Shown: one piece after another, positions 9,776 through 18,411 of the stretch
Layout: each line of letters begins with the position of its first letter
Numbering within the stretch: the stretch's first letter is position 1
Assembly (NCBI GenBank): GCA_018817425.1
Contig: JAHITX010000011.1
Location: 1-64,000 of the forward strand
Reading direction: 5' to 3'
From: Pseudomonadota bacterium
GTDB taxonomy: Bacteria > Desulfobacterota > Desulfobacteria > Desulfobacterales > RPRI01
Length of the DNA: 64,000 nt
Program-made: the position numbers and the translations under genes
The notes under the pieces: generated by a model
Seen by the model: the letters and a program-made list of their open reading frames with translations, nothing else
Databases searched by the model: none
What the model was told of the DNA's origin: nothing

Positions 9776-10759
9776 ATGGAATTGCAAAATAAATTTTATA
9801 TTTTGGTTACCCCCGAGGTTGATGATGAATTTGTCGAGTTGATGGTTCCGCTCCTGGATTCAAGGTTTGAATGGATACGGGTGGACCCATTAGGGGATAG
9901 TGAAGGATTTTACAATCACCTGAAAAAAGCTGATTGTTATATTACAAAAAATAAGGACTTGGGCGATACGGAATATAAAATTGCTGGCAACCTAAAATTA
10001 TTTCAGTTGCCCATTGCAGGTTATGATGCTGTAAATTTATGTCGAGCACAAAAATATGGAATTCCTGTGGCGAATAATGGCGGGGCAAATGCTGTGTCGG
10101 TGGCAGAACATTTTTTTCTTCTTACTCTTGCTCTCTACAGACATTTATTGAATCACCATAATTCTGTGATGGACGGATCATGGATAAACTTAAAACACAG
10201 TAACTTGGAAATGGCCGGGAAAGAATTAGGAATAGTAGGGTTAGGGAATGTCGGCAGACAGGTGGCCATTCGTGCCCAGGCTTTCCAGATGAATATAGCA
10301 TATTATGACATCATACGGCCTGACCCGGCATTCGAGAAAAAGTACGGTTTAACCTACAAACCTCTTGAAATTTTATTGCAAGATTCAGACATCGTTACGT
10401 ATCATGTGCCGCTCACTTCCAAAACAAGAAACATGATCAACGAGGTAAGTTTAGGATCCATGAAATCAACCTGCGTCCTGATAAATACATCACGTGGTGA
10501 GATTCAGGATGAAGATGCAATTTATGATTGCCTGTCCCAGGGGCGACTCCTTGGAGCAGGGCTTGATGTGTTTAATGAAGAGCCGCTTCCGCGTGATTCC
10601 AAGCTTCTTACTTTAGGCAATGTTATTTTCACTCCGCATGCCGGACCAAGTTATGAGACTCGATTTAAAGCTGCACGAAATGTAGTCGAAAATATTCGTA
10701 GAATTGTCAGCGGAAATACACCCGTAAATTTAGCTGTTGATTATGAATCAATTGGCTGA
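9776..10759 (+). CDS. D-2-hydroxyacid dehydrogenase (SerA-like)
   Basis: 327-aa NAD-dependent D-isomer 2-hydroxyacid dehydrogenase. The Rossmann motif GIVGLGNVGRQVA lies near residues 150-162, the signature INTSRGEIQDEDA carries the catalytic Arg, and LGAGLDVFNEEPLP has the Glu followed by the TPHAG His. It lacks the C-terminal ACT regulatory domain of many phosphoglycerate dehydrogenases. Candidate substrates in this setting are 3-phosphoglycerate, glycerate/hydroxypyruvate or a longer 2-hydroxy acid. It is packed two bases after the cytidylyltransferase and heads a run of three-carbon-acid enzymes. Confidence 0.88.
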   Translation: MELQNKFYILVTPEVDDEFVELMVPLLDSRFEWIRVDPLGDSEGFYNHLKKADCYITKNKDLGDTEYKIAGNLKLFQLPIAGYDAVNLCRAQKYGIPVANNGGANAVSVAEHFFLLTLALYRHLLNHHNSVMDGSWINLKHSNLEMAGKELGIVGLGNVGRQVAIRAQAFQMNIAYYDIIRPDPAFEKKYGLTYKPLEILLQDSDIVTYHVPLTSKTRNMINEVSLGSMKSTCVLINTSRGEIQDEDAIYDCLSQGRLLGAGLDVFNEEPLPRDSKLLTLGNVIFTPHAGPSYETRFKAARNVVENIRRIVSGNTPVNLAVDYESIG

Positions 10760-10814
10760 AAAATTATGATAAATAGGAAATCATACAGTCTTTAATAGAA
10801 ACAAGGAGAAAAAG

Positions 10815-11846
10815 ATGCGTATTGGTATTAATGGTTTTGGCAGGATTGGTCGGGCAATTACTCGAATAATAGTGGAAAATAAATCTTTAGATATTGTGGC
10901 AATTAATGATATTAATCCTGATCCAAGTAATCTTGCATATTTGTTAAAATATGACACCACTTATGGTCGCTTATCAGAAAAGATCTGGGCTGATGAGCGC
11001 AAACTATATATCAATAATGAAACTGAAATTGCACTGTATTCTCAAGAGGATGTAACTAAAGTCCCTTGGGATAAACATGGGGTTGATTTTGTTATTGATG
11101 CTTCGGGCGTTAAAAGTTGTCTCCAGAAATTGCATAGTTTACAGAATCTTGGTGTTAAAAGGTGTGTCGTGACCAATTCTCCTGAGGACAGTAATATTAA
11201 ATCGATAGTGATGGGTGTTAATGAAAAGACCATTAATTTAGATGATTATATATTATCATCAAGTATATGTGACGCAAATGCTTTTGTTCCTGTAATGAAC
11301 TTGCTTCAGGAAAATTTTGGTGTTGATCATGGCTTCGTCACTACTTTACATCCGTGGCTTGGATATCAAAATTTATTAGACGGACCTTCCATGTCTGTTT
11401 CCGACCCGGGCCATATTCATTCAACCTATGTTTTGGGTCGTTCCAGTATTAATGCGTTGATCCCCAAAACGACTACTTGCATTAGTGCCTCTTGCCGTGC
11501 TTTGCCGTGGCTGGATGGTAAGTTTATGTCTCTGTCTTATAGAGTCCCTACAATGATTGTCTCGTCTGCTGATATATCGGTTAAACTTGAAAAGAACGTA
11601 ACCCGTGAAGAGATTAAAAGGGTATTTGAGAACGCGGAGCAAATCCAGCAATATAAGATTATTAAGAATGTTAATGAGCCGTTGACCTCTATAGATTTCA
11701 CAGGAAGTGAATATTCAGCCATCGTTGATCATAGATGGCTTATGGTGAACGGTCATTCCTATTGCAAATTTATCCTTTGGTACGACAACGAATGGGGGTA
11801 TAGTTCTCGGGTTATTGATTTAGTACATTATCTGGGAACACTATAA
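10815..11846 (+). CDS. divergent glyceraldehyde-3-phosphate dehydrogenase-like protein
   Basis: 343-aa GAPDH-fold protein. The NAD motif GINGFGRIGR at the N-terminus is canonical. The active-site Cys is at about residue 152 but in the context SSICDANAF rather than the usual SCTTNC, and the catalytic His is at about 179 in TTLHPWLGYQN rather than TTVHAYT. The phosphate-site region normally reading TGAAKA appears as TTCISA. Both catalytic residues sit at canonical positions, so it is probably an active aldehyde or semialdehyde dehydrogenase with altered substrate binding. Clear RBS AAGGAG before the ATG. It is embedded in the glycan locus beside dehydrogenase, kinase and aldolase genes, so it is unlikely to be the housekeeping enzyme. 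Confidence 0.85.
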   Translation: MRIGINGFGRIGRAITRIIVENKSLDIVAINDINPDPSNLAYLLKYDTTYGRLSEKIWADERKLYINNETEIALYSQEDVTKVPWDKHGVDFVIDASGVKSCLQKLHSLQNLGVKRCVVTNSPEDSNIKSIVMGVNEKTINLDDYILSSSICDANAFVPVMNLLQENFGVDHGFVTTLHPWLGYQNLLDGPSMSVSDPGHIHSTYVLGRSSINALIPKTTTCISASCRALPWLDGKFMSLSYRVPTMIVSSADISVKLEKNVTREEIKRVFENAEQIQQYKIIKNVNEPLTSIDFTGSEYSAIVDHRWLMVNGHSYCKFILWYDNEWGYSSRVIDLVHYLGTL

Positions 11847-11902
11847 AATTAGCTGGGTTTATTGCATCTTCCTCAATTTTGATTCATACTAAATGGGATG
11901 TC

Positions 11903-12643
11903 ATGGAAAATCGGTTTTATGTGCTTGACTTTGATGGGGTAATTTGTGACTCCAGAGCGGAATGTATGATAACCTCCTTTAATGCCTATAATAGATTTAA
12001 TCACTCAAAACAAAAAAAGGTTTTTACCTGGGAATGTATTCCTGAATTTCAAAGGGAACTTTTTTTTAAATACAGGTACCTTGCCCGGGTGGCAAAAGAA
12101 TTTAAATTACTTTGGGATTTGATTCTAAACGGTCACTCTATAGATGTAAATTTACCTTTAGGCGAGCAAGCAGATGACGATGAAACCCAATTGAATTTCT
12201 ACCACACATTGTTTTATGATGAACGTTCTTTCTGGATGGGTTCTGATATCGGGTCGTGGTTGCAACATAACCCTCTTTATCCTGGGATCGCTCAAAAAAT
12301 CACTTCATTGCAGAATCAACATTCGTTTGGAATTATCTCAGCTAAGGACAGTTATTCCATTGCGACAATCCTTCAGGCGAATTCAGTATCCATTGATAAA
12401 AATAAAATTTTTGGCAGCGAAGCTGGAGATAAACCAGGTCATTTCAGAACCTTGCGTCTTTCAAATACTGAAGATAATATAATTTTTATTGATGATAATT
12501 TAGACAATTTGTTATTAGTACAAAGTTTAGTAACCACTCCTTATCTATCTCTCTGGGGATATAATTCCCAAAGATGCGTGGAGCTTGCTCAAGAGTATAG
12601 AATTAAAACCTTATCGCAAGAAGAATTTTTGCATATGGATTAA
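11903..12643 (+). CDS. HAD-superfamily phosphatase
   Basis: 246-aa haloacid-dehalogenase-type hydrolase. Motif I is DFDGVICDS near residue 10 (nucleophile Asp and acid/base Asp), a Ser-containing IISAKDS matches motif II, and IIFIDDNLDN matches motif IV. ATG 11903 with upstream GGGA is preferred over an in-frame TTG at 11879. Such enzymes dephosphorylate small metabolites or sugar phosphates. It lies between the GAPDH-like and glycerate kinase genes, so a phosphorylated C3 acid or the phosphorylated sugar precursor is the likely substrate. This is inferred from position. Confidence 0.75.
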   Translation: MENRFYVLDFDGVICDSRAECMITSFNAYNRFNHSKQKKVFTWECIPEFQRELFFKYRYLARVAKEFKLLWDLILNGHSIDVNLPLGEQADDDETQLNFYHTLFYDERSFWMGSDIGSWLQHNPLYPGIAQKITSLQNQHSFGIISAKDSYSIATILQANSVSIDKNKIFGSEAGDKPGHFRTLRLSNTEDNIIFIDDNLDNLLLVQSLVTTPYLSLWGYNSQRCVELAQEYRIKTLSQEEFLHMD

Positions 12644-12710
12644 TCTTTTTTTGGGAGAGGAATTGTATGTTCTCAGAAAAATTCAGCCTTTTTTCCATCA
12701 CAGAAACAAT

Positions 12711-13853
12711 ATGAATATATTAGTAGCCAGCTGCGGACATAAAGATTTTTTAAACCCGGTTGAAGCCTGTCAGGCTATTGTGGGTGGATTGAATCGTTGG
12801 TCCTCTAACCATGGGATTGAAGTTGCTCCCATGGCTGATGGGGGGGATGGAACTATTGATGCTCTTATTGCCGTCAAAAAAGGGGGAATAGTAATTGTAG
12901 AAACCCATGATGGTCTTTTTCGAACGAGGGGGGCCAAGATGGGTGTTAGTGAGGATCAGAAGACGGCAGTGATTGAAATTGCTGAGGCTGCAGGCTCAGC
13001 AATATTGCAGCCGCATGAGCGTCAGACCATGATTGCAACGTCTTTTGGTGTGGGGGAATTAATTATAGCTGCAGCCAGATTAGGTTGTAATCGGATTGTT
13101 ATTGGGCTTGGCGGATCCATTGTCAGTGATTGTGGTATTGGAATGGCTCAAGCTTTAGGTGCAGTTTTTCTTGACAAAAAAGGCAATCGTCTTGCGCCAA
13201 TTGCTAATGGTGGTTTCAATGCCCTCAGCTTGAAGTCGATTGACAATATTGTGCTTGATGATCTTAAAGTAAATGTTGATGAGTTGGAAATTCATATTGC
13301 TTCAGATGTTGCAATTCCTTTACTTGGGTCAAATGGGCAGGCAAGGACATTTGGCCCACAAAAAGGAGCGAATATTGTTGAAATAGAGTATTTGGAAGAA
13401 GGTTTCGCAAATTTAGTTCAAGTTTTTCGTGAACGTTTCTTTAAAGATATTGACATTCCTTTGGCCGGGGCGGCGGGTGGACTTGGAGCTGGGCTGTTCG
13501 GATTTTTAAACGCAAAATTGTATTTAGGGGCACAATTCATTGCCGAGGAAATGGGCTTGGCCGGGAAAATATCTAATGCGGATGTTGTTATTGTCGGGGA
13601 AGGATGCCTGGATGAGACGACCTTGTGCAATAAAGGTCCTTATTATATCAGCCAGTTGGCAAAAATGAATAAAAAGAAGTTTATTGCTGTAGTTGGTAAC
13701 GTTAATAAATCTGCCGATTTCTCCTCCTTTTATGATCACATTAGCTGTTGCTCTGATTTTTATGATAAGAATGAAATATTAACCGCAACAAAGATAAAAA
13801 AAACATTGGGGAAAGCAATTTATAAAGTAATGAGTGAATTGTTTATTCAATAA
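12711..13853 (+). CDS. glycerate kinase (GlxK/GarK family)
   Basis: 380-aa glycerate kinase of the two-domain GlxK/GarK type, which phosphorylates D-glycerate with ATP. Recognisable runs are PMADGGDGTIDAL, GLGGSIVSDCGIGMAQALG, the FGPQKGA loop and GAAGGLGAGLFGFL, then VIVGEGCLDETTL near the end. The start at ATG 12711 gives the standard family length; an upstream in-frame extension to 12585 overlaps the HAD gene and is not needed. In E. coli the same family works with an HpcH/HpaI aldolase (GarL) in glucarate breakdown, and an HpcH/HpaI aldolase gene follows directly here. Confidence 0.9.
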   Translation: MNILVASCGHKDFLNPVEACQAIVGGLNRWSSNHGIEVAPMADGGDGTIDALIAVKKGGIVIVETHDGLFRTRGAKMGVSEDQKTAVIEIAEAAGSAILQPHERQTMIATSFGVGELIIAAARLGCNRIVIGLGGSIVSDCGIGMAQALGAVFLDKKGNRLAPIANGGFNALSLKSIDNIVLDDLKVNVDELEIHIASDVAIPLLGSNGQARTFGPQKGANIVEIEYLEEGFANLVQVFRERFFKDIDIPLAGAAGGLGAGLFGFLNAKLYLGAQFIAEEMGLAGKISNADVVIVGEGCLDETTLCNKGPYYISQLAKMNKKKFIAVVGNVNKSADFSSFYDHISCCSDFYDKNEILTATKIKKTLGKAIYKVMSELFIQ

Positions 13854-13872
13854 TAATTTAAGAGGTTGTAAC

Positions 13873-14742
13873 ATGTCCCGAATCAATAAAATTATAGAAC
13901 TGTTAGAAAGCAAACAGCCCGCATATTACATAGGCACCGGTGACTTTACCTATGAAAATGGCAAAAAACTTTCCCAAACTTATGTTGATTATATCAGATT
14001 AAATACTGAACATGGCCCTTTTGATCTCGCTGGAATTGATGCATTTATGAGAGGTCTAATTGACGGAGGTCCTACAAAAAGTGGACACCGAACTCCTGCG
14101 GTTATTGCAGAATTACCTATTGATGGTACAGATGAAGTTACTGTTAGATGCAATGCATGGATGATTAAGCAGTTGCTTGCTTTGGGGCTTCATGGCTTAA
14201 TTTTATGCCATGCCGAAAATCCGGGAGCTGTTCGTGCCTTTGTGGAATCGGCAAGATTTCCTTTTAATTCAATTGGAGTTGGTGATAATTTAGAGCAAGG
14301 TAGGAGAGGGCATGGTGGAGAAGATAATGCATCAAACATATGGGGAATCAGTAAAGAAGCATATTTGGAAAAAGCTGATGTATGGCCTCTTAATCCAGAT
14401 GGAGAACTTATTCTTGGTATTAAGATGGAAAATAAACGAGCTTTGTTGAATGCTGAAAAAACAGCATTGGTGCCAGGCATAGCATTTGGAGAATGGGGGC
14501 TGAGCGATATGTCCATGTCCTTTGGATATAGAAAAAAACCCGACTTCCCACTTCCCATTGAATTAGAAGAAGTCAGAACAAAAATTTGGAATGCATGTAA
14601 AAAAGCAGGGCTTTATTTTTTAGGAATAGTCACTCCAGACACCGTAACCGAAATGATTGATAGAGGTCTAATGCTGTGTAGGCCGACTGAGGAGTGGGCT
14701 GTAGAAATTGGCCGGAAATATACAGGAAAAAATCTTTCTTAA
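13873..14742 (+). CDS. HpcH/HpaI-family aldolase
   Basis: 289-aa class II pyruvate aldolase of the HpcH/HpaI family. The family landmarks are an E-H pair in NTEHGPFD, VTVRCN carrying the substrate Arg, the GLILCHAENPGAVRAFVESA helix with RFPF, and PGIAFGEWGLSDMSMSFG near the C-terminus. These enzymes join or split pyruvate and an aldehyde to give 4-hydroxy-2-oxo acids. ATG 13873 follows AGAGG; the longer in-frame start overlaps glycerate kinase. In a biosynthetic cluster the enzyme could build a 2-keto-3-deoxy acid for CMP activation. That is inference. Confidence 0.82.
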   Translation: MSRINKIIELLESKQPAYYIGTGDFTYENGKKLSQTYVDYIRLNTEHGPFDLAGIDAFMRGLIDGGPTKSGHRTPAVIAELPIDGTDEVTVRCNAWMIKQLLALGLHGLILCHAENPGAVRAFVESARFPFNSIGVGDNLEQGRRGHGGEDNASNIWGISKEAYLEKADVWPLNPDGELILGIKMENKRALLNAEKTALVPGIAFGEWGLSDMSMSFGYRKKPDFPLPIELEEVRTKIWNACKKAGLYFLGIVTPDTVTEMIDRGLMLCRPTEEWAVEIGRKYTGKNLS

Positions 14743-14788
14743 GATTGTATTTGCTAAATTAATTAACAGAGGTCCAGCCAGAGCAAAA

Positions 14789-15730
14789 ATGCCAATGAAA
14801 ATAACAGAGAAGATTTATAAAGAGTATGTTAAAAATTATGAGCCGTTTCCTTGGGACAGACGTGAAGATGTACCTTTTCCAGAGTTTCGTGGAAAGCACA
14901 CACTTCTGATAAGTTTTATACGATATTATAAGGTGCTGGAATATCTTCAGTCTTGTTGTTCTGGCAAGCCTGTAGAAAGTATAGTTGATGTCGGACCTTT
15001 TCCGGGGATAATGGTTCAATTGATTAAAGAATTTATGGGTAAAGAAATTAAATATATGGGAGTTGGTTTACATTTTTCTGATGAATATTTACTGGCAATG
15101 GAAAAGCTTGCAGCTAAATTGTTTTCAACAGATTTTGATCCGGAGTTTATCGAGGCAGAAGAATGTAAAGAATGGCCAGTTGAGGAGAATGACGTCTGTT
15201 TGCTCTTAGACGTGATTGAGCACCTTGTCAACCCTGTGTATTGTCTGGATAAAATTAATCATTCGTTGAAGGTGGGCGGACATCTTATTCTCACAACTGA
15301 TAATATGACACCTTTTGGAAGGGTGTATTCGATGGCTAAAACCGGAGGGTCTCCCAATGTACATCCCATGCAATCAAGCCTGTTTTATCGAGGAGCATGG
15401 CGGCCGCATTTCAGGGAGTATTCGAAGGATGAGTTGATCTTCTATCTGCAACACTGTGGATTTAAGGTGGTAAAGCATGAGTATTTTGAAAGAAAACAGG
15501 CCTGTTTTTATCTTGATAAGAAAGGAAATGTTTTCGAAAAATCTAAATATACCGGGCTAAAGGGGGCCATAAAAAAAATAATTGTGACATCTGTTCCGCA
15601 TCTCAGAGATCATCAGATTCTAATTGCAGAAAAGAAAATAGATTATAAAGATAATGTTTGTAATCGGCCCCAACCAACCCACTCCAAGGAAGAATGGCTC
15701 AAAATGAGAGCCGAGGCCAAAGTCTATTAG
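14789..15730 (+). CDS. class I SAM-dependent methyltransferase
   Basis: About 313-aa methyltransferase. The SAM-binding motif is SIVDVGPFPGIMVQL, followed by the conserved LLLDVIEHLVNPV strand and a later strand HLILTTDNM. The later part, rich in aromatic and basic residues (RPHFREYSKDEL), probably forms the acceptor cap. ATG 14789 was chosen because upstream in-frame codons run into the aldolase gene. It likely methylates a sugar or acid of the glycan; O-, N- and C-methylation cannot be separated from sequence alone. Confidence 0.8.
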   Translation: MPMKITEKIYKEYVKNYEPFPWDRREDVPFPEFRGKHTLLISFIRYYKVLEYLQSCCSGKPVESIVDVGPFPGIMVQLIKEFMGKEIKYMGVGLHFSDEYLLAMEKLAAKLFSTDFDPEFIEAEECKEWPVEENDVCLLLDVIEHLVNPVYCLDKINHSLKVGGHLILTTDNMTPFGRVYSMAKTGGSPNVHPMQSSLFYRGAWRPHFREYSKDELIFYLQHCGFKVVKHEYFERKQACFYLDKKGNVFEKSKYTGLKGAIKKIIVTSVPHLRDHQILIAEKKIDYKDNVCNRPQPTHSKEEWLKMRAEAKVY

Positions 15731-15800
15731 ATGCCTGCCATCAAGTATACAAATTTACCACCCCTTGTTCGGGGCTCCGAGGTTTTCTTATAATCTGCGC

Positions 15801-17750
15801 ATGAAGATTTTAATAATAGGCATCTCTAAAGATAATCTGGAAAAGTTAAAATATAATGGTTTTGATTTTGTCTTCTCGTTGGATGATCGTGTTACACATG
15901 AGGATATAACGCTATGGATGGGGCGCAATCAAGAGAATAGTAATGTTTTTCAGAAAGAAGAATATTTTAAAGAGCTGCATACCAAATCATTGGATCGTGC
16001 TGTGGAGTATTATACAGATTTTGTAGCTGAGTGGCCTGAAAGTTATGTAGATGATTCAGGTAAAAATTTTAAAGAACAATTTCAGTGGAATCGGATGTCG
16101 ACATGGTGGATTTCCAAAATAGTCGAAAAAAATCCACCGTCTGTGAATCAATCTTATTATCTTATTGCATATCTTTTGTTTCTAAAAAGTATTATATGCA
16201 AAGAGTGCGATATTACAGTGGCAACTGATGATAAAATATTTGCAAAGGCCATTAAAAAGAACTGGCCTGGACTGAAACTATTTATTTTATATGATCTGAA
16301 AAATAAAATAACAGCAAGAATCTCTGAAACAATAAAACAGTGCTTAAGGGTAGTCGGTTATTATATTCAGCTTGAGATTTTCAAATGGTTGATTGGAAAT
16401 GGTGATTTCGAATGTATTTCAAAAGCAAAAAATAATATATTTTTTGTTACATTATATCCTATCAATTGGGTATGGCAAGGTGATTATAAAGTTGACAGAT
16501 TATATTCAGATACTCCTTTGCTCGATGAGAAATTCGATTTTAAATCGGTATATTTAGTTTCATTCTCTTATTTGCCTTTAAAACTTTTGTTAAACCCTAA
16601 AAAGCTCAAGGCTAATTTAGATAAACTTTCAAGCGAAACACAGAGGCCGGTTGTTTTTTTAGAGTCATTTATCTTGCGACGAGATCTGTTTAAAATTTAT
16701 TTCAATTTTATTGAGCAGTTTAATAGCTACGCAAAGATGAAAACGAAAAATTTTAAAGAATCCTTTTGGTTCAGAGATCTCAATGTGGAAGCTTTGTTTC
16801 TACCAATAATTCATAATGGAGTTAAAGAGCAGCAGAAGTTTGGGATTGCTTTTCAGCGTTTCGCAGAACAATTTTTATCACCCCAAATGTATATAACATA
16901 TGCTGATACTAGAATTCAGGGCAGAGTAATGGCTCATTGTATAAAAATGGCAGATAAAAATAATTTGCTAATTGGTATTCAACATACAACATATTATAAA
17001 AACAAGTTATATCCTTACCATCGGAGAAGGGAAATAGAACAGCAAACTCATTTTGATGCAATACAGCGAAGTCCGATTATTGATGGGTTTTTTATCCAGG
17101 GAATGCAATATAAAAAAATTTTAAAGCAATTTTATCCTACAAAAAAAATACGAATTATAGGATCCCTTAAATATGATAGTTATTATGAACTATTAAAAAT
17201 AAAGGCATCTATTAAAAAAGAAGTCGTGAGTGCATTGGAATTAAAGTTAGATCAAAAGGTCATTTGTATTGCACCTTCAACTAATGATATAAGTCTTCTT
17301 ATGCTTTTTTTAAAGAAGACCATAAGAGTATTTGATGGTACAAAATTGATTTTAAAACTCCACCCCACAACCGATGTTGAAATATTTAAGAGTGATATTC
17401 ATTTTCAAGAATTAAATACAGGTATACAAATTATCAGCAATTTGTCCACTCCCCATCTGCTTTTAGTATCTGATTTAGTGATTTGTGCAGATTCAACAGT
17501 TGCTATAGAAGCGCTTATCTTTGGTTCCCAGTCAATACGCATTACAAAGCCTAAAAGACTTCCCCCATATGATATGGAACCTGAAATTCCCTGTTTTAGT
17601 GATTCGAAAAGTTTTATTGAGTGGTATGCCAAATGGGAGACAGGTTCAACAATAGGCAAAAGTGATCTGGCGGAAAAATATTTATATAAAATCGATGGGC
17701 AAACAAAAAATCGATTTTGGCAAGCTCTTCAAGAAATTAAGAGTATTTAA
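15801..17750 (+). CDS. putative surface-carbohydrate biosynthesis protein, GT-B-like C-terminus
   Basis: 649-aa soluble protein. The N-terminal part includes QWNRMSTWWISKIVEKNPP, which resembles a Leptospira surface-carbohydrate family (LIC13510-like) from memory; this is tentative. The C-terminal half looks GT-B-like: LILKLHPTTDVEIF and then SDLVICADSTVAIEALIFG, a typical donor-site loop of capsule and glycerophosphate transferases. ATG 15801 replaces a weaker TTG at 15765. It is followed eight bases later by an acetyltransferase. The base composition is noticeably AT-rich. The role is probably glycan chain transfer; donor unknown. Confidence 0.5.
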   Translation: MKILIIGISKDNLEKLKYNGFDFVFSLDDRVTHEDITLWMGRNQENSNVFQKEEYFKELHTKSLDRAVEYYTDFVAEWPESYVDDSGKNFKEQFQWNRMSTWWISKIVEKNPPSVNQSYYLIAYLLFLKSIICKECDITVATDDKIFAKAIKKNWPGLKLFILYDLKNKITARISETIKQCLRVVGYYIQLEIFKWLIGNGDFECISKAKNNIFFVTLYPINWVWQGDYKVDRLYSDTPLLDEKFDFKSVYLVSFSYLPLKLLLNPKKLKANLDKLSSETQRPVVFLESFILRRDLFKIYFNFIEQFNSYAKMKTKNFKESFWFRDLNVEALFLPIIHNGVKEQQKFGIAFQRFAEQFLSPQMYITYADTRIQGRVMAHCIKMADKNNLLIGIQHTTYYKNKLYPYHRRREIEQQTHFDAIQRSPIIDGFFIQGMQYKKILKQFYPTKKIRIIGSLKYDSYYELLKIKASIKKEVVSALELKLDQKVICIAPSTNDISLLMLFLKKTIRVFDGTKLILKLHPTTDVEIFKSDIHFQELNTGIQIISNLSTPHLLLVSDLVICADSTVAIEALIFGSQSIRITKPKRLPPYDMEPEIPCFSDSKSFIEWYAKWETGSTIGKSDLAEKYLYKIDGQTKNRFWQALQEIKSI

Positions 17751-17757
17751 ATTGGAT

Positions 17758-18357
17758 ATGCAATACATTAAAAATTTTGTTAAAAGAAATGAATTTTTGA
17801 TGAAGATTTATCTTTTTATGTGGCCAGCTCTGGAGGACCTTAAAACAAAACGGATTCGTACAGCAATTCCACTGTATATCGGAAACTTACTACCGGACTT
17901 ATTTTTTTGTGACAGAATTCGCGCAGTTCTTCTTTGTATTGCTGGTGCCAGACTTGAGGAGATTAATTCGAGCATGGTTCGACAGGGATTTTTTATCGAG
18001 TGTGCTTCAAACCTGTCAGCTGGAAAACATTTTCATGTCAATCGAAATAGCTATTTCTGTGGGAATGATAAGATCGATATCGGATGCTATGTGACGATCT
18101 CACATAATGCACAGATCCTGACCATGCACCACAGAGGTGAAAAACATGAGCAACTTGTTTTTAAACCGGTTGTTATCAAAGACTACTGTATAATTTATGC
18201 GGGGGCGATAATTCTTCCTGGAACAGTATTGGAACAGTATGTGGTTGTGGGTGCTGGGGCTGTGATTTCAGGGCAAACTAAGCCAGGCGGAATTTATAAG
18301 GGAAATCCAGCGCAATTCATAGGTTTTAGAAGAGATGTAGATCTTAATGGAAGCTGA
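17758..18357 (+). CDS. left-handed beta-helix acyltransferase
   Basis: 199-aa protein of the hexapeptide-repeat acetyltransferase fold. The C-terminal part shows the imperfect six-residue periodicity (IGCYVTISHNAQILTMHH, then VIIKDY..IYAGAIILPGTVLE and VVVGAGAVIS) ending in KPGGIYKGNPAQFIG, as in Maa/WcaF-type O-acetyltransferases. ATG 17758 is preferred; the longer reading frame starting at 17662 overlaps the preceding gene by about 90 bases. It most likely O-acetylates a sugar of the polysaccharide using acetyl-CoA. Confidence 0.82.
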   Translation: MQYIKNFVKRNEFLMKIYLFMWPALEDLKTKRIRTAIPLYIGNLLPDLFFCDRIRAVLLCIAGARLEEINSSMVRQGFFIECASNLSAGKHFHVNRNSYFCGNDKIDIGCYVTISHNAQILTMHHRGEKHEQLVFKPVVIKDYCIIYAGAIILPGTVLEQYVVVGAGAVISGQTKPGGIYKGNPAQFIGFRRDVDLNGS

Positions 18358-18411
18358 AGTTTATTGGCAGATAAGGCAAAATATTGGAAGAAGCAGGAGG
18401 GAAAATTCCCT

